Position numbers and translations under genes: made by a program. A DNA stretch of 64,000 nucleotides. Origin: CAMPJU01 sp036675265 (GTDB lineage: Bacteria > Pseudomonadota > Gammaproteobacteria > Xanthomonadales > Xanthomonadaceae). Shown piece by piece: positions 8,402-16,108 of the stretch; position 1 is the first letter of the stretch; every line of letters starts with the position of its first letter. The stretch lies in assembly GCA_036675265.1 (NCBI GenBank), contig JAKFFJ010000076.1, positions 221,192-285,191 of the forward strand, in the 5' to 3' direction. The notes under the pieces are model-generated. The model was not told where the DNA came from. It saw only the letters and a list, made by a program, of their open reading frames with translations, and made no database searches.

Positions 8402-9931
8402 TCAGTGGCCTTCCGAGGCGTTCGCCGGCTTCTGCTGGCGGATCGTGGCCGCCTCTTCCTTGGTCACGCGGCCACCCGGGTTGCCCCAGCTGTTGAGCAC
8501 GTAGGTGGAGATGTTGGCCACCTCGTCGTCGGTCAGCTGGCTCATCGGCGGCATGTTCGAGTTGTAGTCGGTGCCGTTGACCGTCACCGGGCCGGCCAGG
8601 CCGTGCAGGATCACCGCCGGCACGCGCTTGGGGTCTGCCGCGATGTAGTCGGAGTTCGCCAATGGCGGGAACACGCCCGGCATGCCCTGGCCCTCGGCCT
8701 GGTGGCAGGTCGAGCAGGTGCCGGCGAACAGCTGGCGACCGGCGTCGATCTGCTGCTCGAGGGTGAGGTCGCCGGTACTCTGCGCCGCGGCCGCGGTCGC
8801 CACCGCCGCCATGTTCGGCTGGGCGCGGTCGCCGAGGTACACGTAGTCGACTTCCTTGCCCGAGTAGATGTCCTTGTTCTCCTCGCCGTTGGCCTGGAGG
8901 ATCGCCAGCGCGCCCTTGTTGAAGGCGCGGAAGATCGAGTGGTCGACCAGCACGTAGCTGCCAGGCACCTCCAGGTGGAAGTCCATGATCGCCGCGCCGC
9001 CCGACGGGATCAGCGTGGTCTGCACGTTCTCGTTGAAGCGCGTGCCACCCTCGAACCAGACCCGGTCGAAGATCTCGCCGATCACGTGGAAGCTCGACAC
9101 CAGGTTCGGGCCACCGTTGCCGACATACAGCCGCACCGTCTCGCCCACGTCGGCCTGCAGCGCCTGGTCGCCGGTCAGCGCGCCTTCGCGCCCGTTGAAG
9201 AGCACGTAGGTCGGGTTCTCGTCGATCGCGCTTTCCATGTTGAACGGCGCATGGCCCTTCTCGCGGTACTTCGTGGTGGTGTAGAAGTCGCCCTGCATCA
9301 CGTAGTACTCCTTGTCGACCGGGGGCATGCCGCCCGGTGGCTCGACGAGGATCAGGCCGTACATGCCGTTGGCGATGTGCATGCCCACCGGCGCGGTGGC
9401 GCAGTGGTAGACGAACAGCCCGGCGTTGAGCGCCTTGAAGGTGAACTGCGAGGAATGCCCGGGGGCCGTGAACGTCGCCGACGCGCCGCCACCGGGACCG
9501 GTGACGCCGTGCAGGTCGATGTTGTGGGGCATCTTCGACTCCGGCATGTTCCGCAGGTGGAACTCGACCGTGTCGCCCTGGCGGACGCGGATGAAGCTGC
9601 CCGGCACCGTGCCGCCGAAGGTCCAGAACGTGTAGGTCACGCCCTCGGAGATCGGCATCTCCTTCTCGACCACGTCCAGCTTGACGATGACCTTGGCCGG
9701 GTGGTCGCGCCCGGTGGGTGGCGGCACCAGCGGCGGCGAGGTGAGCACCGCATCGACCGGCTCGCCCTGCGGCGGGCCGAAGTCGCCCGAGGCCGAGCCC
9801 CGGGTGGTGTCCGTGGCAGCCTGCACGGGCGCGGTGTCCTCCGCCGCCTCCCGGTCGCAGCCGGCCAGCGCGAACGCAGCCAGCGCGCAGGCGGCCAGGA
9901 AAAGGGTGCGGGGGCGGGGAAATACCTTCAT
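8402..9931 (-). CDS. nirK: Copper-containing nitrite reductase with fused C-terminal cytochrome c
   Basis: A 509-residue exported three-domain CuNIR that reduces nitrite to NO. A lipoprotein-type signal ends at LAGC (Cys24). Two cupredoxin domains follow. Type 1 copper ligands are H136, C177, H185 and M190; type 2 ligands are H141, H176 and H331; the catalytic pair is D139 and H282. A c-type cytochrome domain (C406-x2-C409-H410, distal Met probably in NMPPMSQL) is fused at the C-terminus and should pass electrons straight to the type 1 copper. The gene is second in its operon after a 48-residue membrane protein, and is followed by NirV-like and SCO genes. FNR boxes at 10187-10200 and 10237-10250 imply anoxic/NO induction. 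Confidence 0.97.
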   Translation of the reverse strand: MKVFPRPRTLFLAACALAAFALAGCDREAAEDTAPVQAATDTTRGSASGDFGPPQGEPVDAVLTSPPLVPPPTGRDHPAKVIVKLDVVEKEMPISEGVTYTFWTFGGTVPGSFIRVRQGDTVEFHLRNMPESKMPHNIDLHGVTGPGGGASATFTAPGHSSQFTFKALNAGLFVYHCATAPVGMHIANGMYGLILVEPPGGMPPVDKEYYVMQGDFYTTTKYREKGHAPFNMESAIDENPTYVLFNGREGALTGDQALQADVGETVRLYVGNGGPNLVSSFHVIGEIFDRVWFEGGTRFNENVQTTLIPSGGAAIMDFHLEVPGSYVLVDHSIFRAFNKGALAILQANGEENKDIYSGKEVDYVYLGDRAQPNMAAVATAAAAQSTGDLTLEQQIDAGRQLFAGTCSTCHQAEGQGMPGVFPPLANSDYIAADPKRVPAVILHGLAGPVTVNGTDYNSNMPPMSQLTDDEVANISTYVLNSWGNPGGRVTKEEAATIRQQKPANASEGH

Positions 9932-9968
9932 TGGCCAGCTCCTTGGACGGTCATCGGCTTGTTTTGGG

Positions 9969-10115
9969 TCAGAACGGGACGTTCATGTCCACCGGCTGCG
10001 GGGCTGGCTGTTCGTGGCCCTCGACCGTGCCGGCCTGGGCGATGAACACGGCCGCCGCGATCGCCAGGGCGACGGGCAGGACGTAAAGCATGTGGCGAAG
10101 GTTGAAGTCTTTCAT
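9969..10115 (-). CDS. 48-residue single-pass membrane protein heading the nirK operon
   Basis: A short open frame too small for most gene finders. It has an N-terminal MKDFNLRHM, one hydrophobic helix (about residues 9-27, ending FIAQAG) and a periplasm-facing tail rich in Pro, Glu and Gln (HEQPAPQPVD). The stop TGA at 9969 lies 37 bases before nirK. It is the first start codon after the FNR box, so it should be translated from the nirK transcript. GGAGTTCCGCC just upstream is a plausible ribosome-binding site. No homologue is recognised. It could be a small subunit or anchor for NirK or its redox partner; that is inference. Confidence 0.7.
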   Translation of the reverse strand: MKDFNLRHMLYVLPVALAIAAAVFIAQAGTVEGHEQPAPQPVDMNVPF

Positions 10116-10186
10116 GGCGGAACTCCAGTCTGCTTGCGGTTGGTTTCGGTTCGCGCGCAGTCTGGTCCCGCCGGGGCAAGCGATAA

Positions 10187-10200
10187 CTGATCTGGATCAA
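10187..10200. promoter_or_regulatory. FNR/Dnr-type box for the nirK operon
   Basis: CTGATCTGGATCAA matches the FNR consensus TTGAT-N4-ATCAA with one mismatch. Its centre is about 78 bp from the ATG of the 48-residue gene (9969-10115), so activation at -41.5 would place transcription start near 10152 with a leader of about 37 bases. Binding is inferred from sequence. Confidence 0.8.
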
Positions 10201-10236
10201 ATGCCCCGTGAAGAGCAGCCTTCACGCCATCGGCGC

Positions 10237-10250
10237 TTGATCCAGGTCAA
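10237..10250. promoter_or_regulatory. Second FNR/Dnr-type box, facing fabA
   Basis: TTGATCCAGGTCAA is a full two-half-site match (TTGAT/GTCAA). The centre is about 79 bp from the fabA ATG, mirroring the distance of box 10187-10200 from the nirK-side ATG. It may drive fabA-fabB, contribute to nirK, or both. Confidence 0.75.
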
Positions 10251-10322
10251 TCGGGCGCGTGCTGCGCCGGCCGCCACGCCCGGTCTGTCAAACTGGGCGC
10301 TTTCCCGACGCACCCGTCCCGA

Positions 10323-10838
10323 ATGACCAGACCCGCCTCCTTCGACCGCGAGCAACTGCTCGCCTGCGCCCGCGGCGAGCTGTTCGGCCCCGGCAATGCG
10401 CGCCTCCCGGCCCCGCCGATGCTGATGTTCGACCGCATCACCCACGTCTCCGAGGACGGCGGGGCGCACGGCAAGGGCCTGCTGGTCGCCGAGTTCGACA
10501 TCGACCCCTCGCTCTGGTTCTTCGCCTGCCACTTCGAGGGCGACCCGGTGATGCCCGGCTGCCTGGGCGTGGATGCGATGTGGCAGCTGGCGGGATTCTT
10601 CCTGCCGTGGCTGGGCGAACCCGGGCTTGGGCGCGCACTGGGCGTGGGCGAGGTGAAGTTCACCGGCCAGGTGCTGCCCACCGCGAAGTGCGTGCGCTAC
10701 GAGATCGACGTGAAGCGGGTCATGCGCGGCAAGCTGCGGATGATCATCGCCGACGGCCGGACCTACGTGGACGACCGGCTGATCTACGAAGCGTCGAACC
10801 TGCGCGTGGGCCTGTTCCAGTCGGTGGAGGGGTTCTGA
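10323..10838 (+). CDS. fabA: 3-hydroxydecanoyl-[ACP] dehydratase/isomerase
   Basis: A 171-residue hot-dog-fold enzyme. It dehydrates 3-hydroxydecanoyl-ACP and isomerises trans-2- to cis-3-decenoyl-ACP, the branch point of oxygen-independent unsaturated fatty acid synthesis. Catalytic His70 (FFACHFEGDPVMPGC) and Asp84 (LGVDAMWQ) fall at the same numbers as in E. coli FabA, supporting the chosen start. The gene overlaps fabB by one base (TGATG), indicating coupling. An FNR-type box lies about 79 bp upstream, unusual for this housekeeping gene, and the pair sits between nirK and other denitrification genes. Confidence 0.97.
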   Translation: MTRPASFDREQLLACARGELFGPGNARLPAPPMLMFDRITHVSEDGGAHGKGLLVAEFDIDPSLWFFACHFEGDPVMPGCLGVDAMWQLAGFFLPWLGEPGLGRALGVGEVKFTGQVLPTAKCVRYEIDVKRVMRGKLRMIIADGRTYVDDRLIYEASNLRVGLFQSVEGF

Positions 10839-12061
10839 TGGCTCGCCGGATCGTGGTGACGGGCATGGGCGTCGTGTCGCCGCTGGGCAACGACGCGCCG
10901 ACGGTATCGGCCTCGTTGCGCGAGGGCCGCAGCGGCCTGCGCGCGATGCCCGGGTACGCGGAGATGGGGCTGCGCAGCCAGGTGGCGGGCGTGCCCGAGA
11001 TCGACCTGGAAGCGGCGATCGACCGCAAGCTCAAGCGGTTCATGGGCGACGCGGCGGCCTATGCCTACGTATCGATGCGCGATGCGATCGCCGACGCCGG
11101 ACTGACCGACGAGCAGGTGCGCGATCCGCGCACCGGCGTGATCGCCGGCTCCGGCGGCGGGTCGCCGCAGTGGCAGGTCGAGACCGGCGACCTGCTGCGC
11201 AACAAGGGCGTCAAGCGCGTCGGCCCGTACATGGTGCCGCGCACGATGTGCTCGACCGTTTCGGCTTCGCTGGCCACGGCGTTCGGCATCCGCGGCGTGA
11301 GCTATTCGCTTTCGGCCGCGTGCGCCACGTCGGCCCATTGCATCGGCGCCGCGGCGGACATGATCCGTGCCGGATCGCAGGACATCGTGCTGGCGGGCGG
11401 CGGCGAGGAGCTGCACTGGGCCATGACCGCCCAGTTCGACGCGATGGGCGCGCTGTCGACGCACTTCAACGACACGCCGGAACGCGCTTCGCGCCCGTAC
11501 GACGCGGACCGCGACGGCTTCGTCATCGCCGGCGGCGGCGGGATGCTGGTGCTCGAGGACCACGAGCATGCGAAGGCGCGCGGCGCGAAGATCCACGCGG
11601 AGCTGCTCGGCTACGGCGTGACCTCCGACGGCGCCGACATGGTCGCGCCCAGCGGCGAGGGTGCCGTGCGCTGCATGAAGATGGCGATGGCCGGTGTCGA
11701 CGGCCAGGGTGTAGGCGTCGTCGATTACCTCAACACCCACGGCACTTCGACGCCCGTGGGCGACGTGGTGGAGTTGCAGGCGGTGCGCGAGGCCTTCGGC
11801 GACGACGTGCCGCCGCTGTCCTCGACCAAGGCGTTGACCGGCCACTCGCTCGGCGCGGCCAGCGTGCACGAGGCGATCTACAGCCTGCTGATGCTGCAAG
11901 GCGGTTTCATGGCCGCCTCGGCGAACATCGAGGCGCTGGACCCGCGCGCGGAAGGCTTCCCGATCCTGCGCGAGCTGCGCGAAGCGAAGCTGCGCACGGT
12001 GATGTCCAACAGCTTCGGGTTCGGCGGTACCAACGCCACGCTGGTCTTCGGCGCCGCCTGA
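10838..12061 (+). CDS. fabB: 3-oxoacyl-[ACP] synthase I
   Basis: A 407-residue condensing enzyme that elongates cis-3-decenoyl-ACP. The thiolase-fold triad is visible: nucleophile Cys162 in SLSAACATSAH, then His in NTHGTSTPVGD and His in LTGHSLGAAS. Gly-rich SFGFGGTNATLVF closes the C-terminus. Length and start fit FabB (406 in E. coli), and the partner fabA immediately upstream distinguishes it from FabF. The frame begins within the fabA stop (TGATG), so the two are co-translated. Confidence 0.97.
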   Translation: MARRIVVTGMGVVSPLGNDAPTVSASLREGRSGLRAMPGYAEMGLRSQVAGVPEIDLEAAIDRKLKRFMGDAAAYAYVSMRDAIADAGLTDEQVRDPRTGVIAGSGGGSPQWQVETGDLLRNKGVKRVGPYMVPRTMCSTVSASLATAFGIRGVSYSLSAACATSAHCIGAAADMIRAGSQDIVLAGGGEELHWAMTAQFDAMGALSTHFNDTPERASRPYDADRDGFVIAGGGGMLVLEDHEHAKARGAKIHAELLGYGVTSDGADMVAPSGEGAVRCMKMAMAGVDGQGVGVVDYLNTHGTSTPVGDVVELQAVREAFGDDVPPLSSTKALTGHSLGAASVHEAIYSLLMLQGGFMAASANIEALDPRAEGFPILRELREAKLRTVMSNSFGFGGTNATLVFGAA

Positions 12062-12080
12062 CGCCCGGGCCGCTGCCGGC

Positions 12081-12094
12081 TTGACCACGGTCAA
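12081..12094. promoter_or_regulatory. FNR/Dnr-type box
   Basis: TTGACCACGGTCAA, a perfect dyad with TTGAC/GTCAA arms. It starts 20 bases after the fabB stop, and its centre is about 74 bp before the ATG at 12162. This spacing fits activation with a leader of roughly 33 bases. Confidence 0.8.
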
Positions 12095-12161
12095 GGCAGG
12101 CAGGCGCCCGGGCGCGCAGCATGGAACCCGGGCCGTTCCGGCCCGCGACCCTGGCTCCCCC

Positions 12162-12635
12162 ATGCCGCATCCCTGCCTGCTTGCCCTGGCGCTGGCGCTC
12201 TCGCTGGCGTCCCTCCCTGCGCTTGCGCAGGAAGCCCCCCACGGCCACGCGCCAGGCCACGTCGCCTCCGGGACCGCGGACGTCGAGGCCCCGGCGCAAC
12301 GCTGGGCCACCGATGCGCCGCTGCGCGAGGGGATGCGCGAGATCGCCGTGATCGTCGGCGCGCTGGGCCACTACGAAATGGGCCACGTGGAGACCGGACA
12401 AGCGGTGGCGCTGGCTGGCCAGGTCAACGACGCCATCGCCGACATCGTGGCCAACTGCCGCCTGGAACCCGACGCCGACGCCGCCTTGCACATCGTGCTG
12501 GCGGCGCTCGCGCAGGGCGCGACGCGCTTCCAGCAGGAGCCCGGCGACCACGCCCCGATTGCGGCGATGCGCCAGGCGCTGGCCGATTACGCGCGACTGT
12601 TCGACGACCCGGGCTTCGAAGTGCCGTCGGCCTGA
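12162..12635 (+). CDS. Small exported helical protein of the NO/anaerobic regulon (DnrO-like)
   Basis: A 157-residue protein with a clear signal peptide (PCLLALALALSLASLPALAQ; cleavage after about residue 21). The mature part begins with a His-rich stretch (APHGHAPGH) and continues as an all-helical domain with scattered His, Met and one Cys. This resembles proteins annotated DnrO in denitrifying Xanthomonadaceae, although I assign that name with caution. The function is unknown; the four-helix look and metal-type residues would suit heme or metal binding in the periplasm. ATG 12162 was preferred over the longer frame because it gives the signal peptide and lies a proper distance from the FNR box at 12081-12094. 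Confidence 0.75.
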   Translation: MPHPCLLALALALSLASLPALAQEAPHGHAPGHVASGTADVEAPAQRWATDAPLREGMREIAVIVGALGHYEMGHVETGQAVALAGQVNDAIADIVANCRLEPDADAALHIVLAALAQGATRFQQEPGDHAPIAAMRQALADYARLFDDPGFEVPSA

Positions 12636-12645
12636 TCCAGGTCAA
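12632..12645. promoter_or_regulatory. FNR/Dnr-type box overlapping a stop codon
   Basis: CTGATCCAGGTCAA, one mismatch from TTGAT-N4-GTCAA. The TGA stop of the upstream 157-residue gene (12633-12635) lies inside the left half-site. The centre is about 64 bp before the ATG of the DUF2249 gene at 12703. Confidence 0.75.
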
Positions 12646-12702
12646 TGGCGCGCCGTGCGCTCGATCGCACACTGGCGTCCCTCCAGGACCGGTGAGCGTT
12701 CC

Positions 12703-13002
12703 ATGTCCCTCCAGACCCAGGCCCTCTACCCCTTCGACGCCCGCGGCATCGGCAAGCGCTTCCGCCACGCCGCGATCTTCGGCGCGCTCGACGCGCTGAT
12801 GCCGGGCGAGACGATGCGGTTCGTCAACGACCACGACCCGTTGCCCCTGCTGGCGCAGCTGCGCGAACGCTATGGCGACGGCCTGGCCATCGAGTACCGC
12901 CAGCGCGAGCCGGGTGCGATCGTGATCGACTTCTCCGTGGTCGGCACGACGGCCGGCGTGGACGACAGCCGTTGTGGCTGCGGGACCGGCGGCTGCGGCT
13001 GA
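12703..13002 (+). CDS. DUF2249 domain protein
   Basis: A 99-residue cytoplasmic protein with the TusA-like DUF2249 fold: LYPFDARGIGKRFRHAAIFGALDALMPGE is split here as the N-terminal DxR motif followed by the helix, then MRFVNDHDPLPLLAQL and the YRQREPGAIVIDF strand. Proteins of this family (COG4309) recur in nitrogen-oxide regulons of proteobacteria, but their chemistry is unknown. The C-terminus is a cysteine-rich tail, CGCGTGGCG, with four Cys in the last nine or so residues, which could bind iron or another metal. An FNR-type box sits just upstream, so it appears to be its own transcription unit. Confidence 0.85.
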   Translation: MSLQTQALYPFDARGIGKRFRHAAIFGALDALMPGETMRFVNDHDPLPLLAQLRERYGDGLAIEYRQREPGAIVIDFSVVGTTAGVDDSRCGCGTGGCG

Positions 13003-13038
13003 GCCAACGCGCCTGGCCCTCGACAGGCACTGCCCCGA

Positions 13039-14148
13039 CTACGCCAGCGGCGCCTCGCCGCTGGCGATGCTGTGCTCGAGTCGCTTGGCCGCCGGCGCAA
13101 GCGCCACGCCCCTCCCCTGCAGCCAGGCGGGGTCGAACAACGTCTCGTCGTAGCGTTCGCCGCGGTCGCAGAGCAGGGTGACGATGGCGCCCTGCTCGTC
13201 GCGTTGCCGCAGGCCGGCCGCCAGTTGCAGGCAGGCGACGAGGTTGGTGCCCGACGAACCGCCGTAGCGACGGCCCAGCAAGCGCCGCAGCAGCCAGGTG
13301 CCCGCCACGGAGTACGAGTCCGGTACCTCCACCACGTCGTCGACCACTTCGAACACGAAGCCCGGCTCGACGCGCGGGCGGCCAATGCCTTCCACGAGGG
13401 TCGGCGTGCTGGCCGTGGCGCCGCGGTCGCGGCTCCGCCAGCCGCGGGCGAACGCGGCCCCGGCCGGGTCGGCGACGCACAGGCGCGTGCGCAGCCCGCG
13501 ATAACGCAGGTAGCGGCCGATGGTCGCGGACGTCCCGCCCGTGCCGGCGCCGCACACGACCCATGCCGGTTCCGGGTGCGGTTCCAGCGCCAGCTGGTCG
13601 ACGATCGACTCGGCGATGTTGTTGTTGCCACGCCAGTCGGTGGCGCGCTCGGCCAGCCCGAACTGGTCCAGGTGGCAGGCACCGCGCGCCGCATGCCAGG
13701 CCGCGCGCGCATGCACGTCGGCCGGGTCCTCGACGAGGTCGCAGCGTCCGCCGAGCGCCTGGACGTCCGCGATCTTGCGCGGCGCGGTGCAGGCCGGCAT
13801 CACCGCGACGAACGGCAGGCCGAGCATGCGCGCGAACCAGGCTTCGGAAATCGCGGTGCTGCCCGACGACGCGTCCACGACCGCCTGTCCTTCCTGCAGG
13901 CGGCCGTTGCACAGCGCGTAGAGGAACAGCGAACGCGCCAGGCGGTGCTTCAGGCTGCCGGTGGGATGCGCGGCTTCGTCCTTGAAGTAGAACGGGATCC
14001 CCGGGAAGCCGGGCAGGTCCAGGCGCAGCAGGTGGGTGTCCGCCGACCGCGCGGCTTCCTGGCGCAACAGCGCCAGCGCGTGCAGCGGCCAGTCGCGAGC
14101 GCCGCCCGGCACGCCCCCCCGGTCGTCGTGGAGGGCGACCGCGCTCAT
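13039..14148 (-). CDS. PLP-dependent cysteine-synthase-like enzyme
   Basis: A 369-residue fold-type II PLP enzyme. The Schiff-base lysine is K67 in HPTGSLKHR, SSGSTAISEAWFA is the substrate/phosphate loop, and CGAGTGGTSATIG is the glycine-rich PLP-phosphate loop. The family makes cysteine or related beta-substituted alanines (cyanoalanine, 2,3-diaminopropionate, cysteate) from activated serine. The sequence is not a close CysK or CysM: it has an insertion DWRGNNNIAESIV near residue 180. It overlaps the PLP decarboxylase upstream by four bases (ATGA), so the two enzymes probably act in series. The third gene of the operon encodes an alternative oxidase. The substrate is unknown. Confidence 0.88.
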   Translation of the reverse strand: MSAVALHDDRGGVPGGARDWPLHALALLRQEAARSADTHLLRLDLPGFPGIPFYFKDEAAHPTGSLKHRLARSLFLYALCNGRLQEGQAVVDASSGSTAISEAWFARMLGLPFVAVMPACTAPRKIADVQALGGRCDLVEDPADVHARAAWHAARGACHLDQFGLAERATDWRGNNNIAESIVDQLALEPHPEPAWVVCGAGTGGTSATIGRYLRYRGLRTRLCVADPAGAAFARGWRSRDRGATASTPTLVEGIGRPRVEPGFVFEVVDDVVEVPDSYSVAGTWLLRRLLGRRYGGSSGTNLVACLQLAAGLRQRDEQGAIVTLLCDRGERYDETLFDPAWLQGRGVALAPAAKRLEHSIASGEAPLA

Positions 14149-16094
14149 GCCGCGCGCACCGCGGGCCGCAGCAGCGCGCGCACGCGCGCGGACAGGAACT
14201 CGAAGTAGCGGTCGATGTAGCTGATGCCGTTCTCGGCATCGAGCAGGTACGGGTTCATCAGCGTGTGGCGCAGGATCACCACGCGCTCGTCCTCCAGCAG
14301 CGCCGGATCGAGGCCCAGGCACGCCCCGATGTGGGCGAGTTCGTCGCCACCCATCGCGTCCGGGCGCAGCGTGGTGATCGAGCCGAAGAATTCCTTGAGC
14401 TGCAGCGGCCGCCGCGGATCGCAACGCAGTTCCTCGTGCAGCTGGCGGACGAAGGCGCTCGCCGCCGCCGGGTCCCGGTTGCCCGACGGGTTGATCGCCA
14501 GGCACACCAGGTTGCTGTCCGGCCCGAAAGGCACGCAGGCACGGGCGACGTCCGAAATGTCGGAAGCGAACACCTTCGCGCGCGCGGCGAAGGCCTCGGC
14601 GGCGAGGATCGTCTGCCGCGGCAACTGCCCGAAGTTGAGGTGGTCCAGCGGCAGCACCTTGTGCATCACGTAGACCGCGGCGGCGGCGGCGCCGGAGCGG
14701 GAGCCTTCCGGGATGAACTGGCCCAGGCGGCGGTAGCGCGCCATGTAGCCGTCGGCGGCCTCGCCGTCGAACACGTAGTCCGCCTGCTCGGCGAGCAGCG
14801 CCGTGGCCCGGTGGTCGCGGCAGACGAAAGCGCCGGCGCCGTAGGGCAGGTAACCAAGCTTGTGCGGATCCACGGTGATCGAGTCGGCGGCGCCGAGCGC
14901 GGCGAACGCCGCATGGACCTCCGGCCTCGGGAACGATGCGAAGCCTTCGGCGACTTCCTGGCAGGTGCGCAGGCTGCCGTCCGGATTGCGGAACAGCGTC
15001 GCCAGGTAACCGCCCCAGGCCGCGTCGACATGCACGCCGAAGCCCAGGCCGCGGGCCTGCATCGCCGCGCGGGCCGCGACGACGCCGTCCACCGGATCGA
15101 CGGTGCCGTACTCGGTGGTCCCCAGGACCGCGACCGTCATCAGCACCGGCTGGCGGTCCCGCAGGCAGCGGTCCAGCACCGCCTGGTGCGCCTCCAGGTC
15201 CAGCCGCATGCCGTGTTCGGGAAGCAGCTCGAGCTGTTCCCGGCCCAGGCCGAGCAACTTGAGCCCCTTGCTCCACGAGTAGTGCGCCGTGACGGGCGCC
15301 AGCACCTTCGGGACCCGCAGGTCCGGGTGCCGCGCGAAGAACGCCACCAGGCCGAGCTGCTCGAGCCGCTCGGCCTGCACGCGCGCCTGCCAGTGCCTGC
15401 GTTCGGCGGGGGCCAGCAGCGCGAGCCAGGCCTGCCAACGCACGAGCAGCGCGATCGCGCCATCGTGGCCGACGTTGAACGCGGCCCAGTCGTCGTCCGG
15501 CAGCTCGCCCGGCGCCATCGCGGCCATCGCGCCGGACGCAAGCAATGCCACCGGGAACGCCTTCAACGCCAGCGCGAGGCGCAGTGCCTGGTAGTTGGCG
15601 ATCGTGCCGCCCGACGTCAGGTGGCCGAACGCGCAGTCGGCCCGCTGCGGGTCGTCGACGTATCCGAACATCCGCGCGAGCTGCAGCCCGGCCTTGACCT
15701 CGAGCTCGACGGTGACCGGCGCGGCATCCTCGCTGACGTTGTTCGGGTTGTAGGGCAGCGCCAGCATCTGCGCCGCCAAGCCCGGCAGCAGCAGGTCGGA
15801 CGCCATGTGGCCGATGTAGCGCGGGCTGTGGAACGGCACCGACTGCTTGAGCGCGGCCGACAGTGCGTGCAGTTCGTGGCGCATGCGCGCCTCGAACGCC
15901 TGGAACTCGGGATGCAGCGCGGCCCGCGTCGGGATCGCCGGCGGGTCCTCGGGATGGAAGTTGCGGCGCCAGTAGACGTGGTCGCGCAGGAACTCGGTGA
16001 CCAGCCGCTCCAGGAGCGCATCGTTCTCGCCGTACGGGCCCAGGAAACAGGCATCCAGTGCGCGCCGGCCCAGTGGCGATCCGCCGGGATGCAT
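14145..16094 (-). CDS. Group II PLP-dependent decarboxylase (tyrosine-decarboxylase-like)
   Basis: A 649-residue fold-type I PLP decarboxylase. The PLP lysine is K412 in ITVDPHKLGYLPYGAG; GHLTSGGTIANYQALRLAL is the phosphate/ring-stacking region and HVDAAWGGYLATLF holds the Asp that pairs with the PLP nitrogen. The length and the DPHK-x-GY-x-PY motif are closer to bacterial tyrosine decarboxylases (about 620 residues) than to GadB (466). The amino acid substrate cannot be fixed. It lies 14 bp after the alternative oxidase gene and overlaps the cysteine-synthase-like gene, forming a three-gene operon. A product of the latter (a beta-substituted alanine) could be its substrate; that is inference. 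Confidence 0.88.
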   Translation of the reverse strand: MHPGGSPLGRRALDACFLGPYGENDALLERLVTEFLRDHVYWRRNFHPEDPPAIPTRAALHPEFQAFEARMRHELHALSAALKQSVPFHSPRYIGHMASDLLLPGLAAQMLALPYNPNNVSEDAAPVTVELEVKAGLQLARMFGYVDDPQRADCAFGHLTSGGTIANYQALRLALALKAFPVALLASGAMAAMAPGELPDDDWAAFNVGHDGAIALLVRWQAWLALLAPAERRHWQARVQAERLEQLGLVAFFARHPDLRVPKVLAPVTAHYSWSKGLKLLGLGREQLELLPEHGMRLDLEAHQAVLDRCLRDRQPVLMTVAVLGTTEYGTVDPVDGVVAARAAMQARGLGFGVHVDAAWGGYLATLFRNPDGSLRTCQEVAEGFASFPRPEVHAAFAALGAADSITVDPHKLGYLPYGAGAFVCRDHRATALLAEQADYVFDGEAADGYMARYRRLGQFIPEGSRSGAAAAAVYVMHKVLPLDHLNFGQLPRQTILAAEAFAARAKVFASDISDVARACVPFGPDSNLVCLAINPSGNRDPAAASAFVRQLHEELRCDPRRPLQLKEFFGSITTLRPDAMGGDELAHIGACLGLDPALLEDERVVILRHTLMNPYLLDAENGISYIDRYFEFLSARVRALLRPAVRAA

Positions 16095-16108
16095 GGCGAC
16101 CGCCCGGC

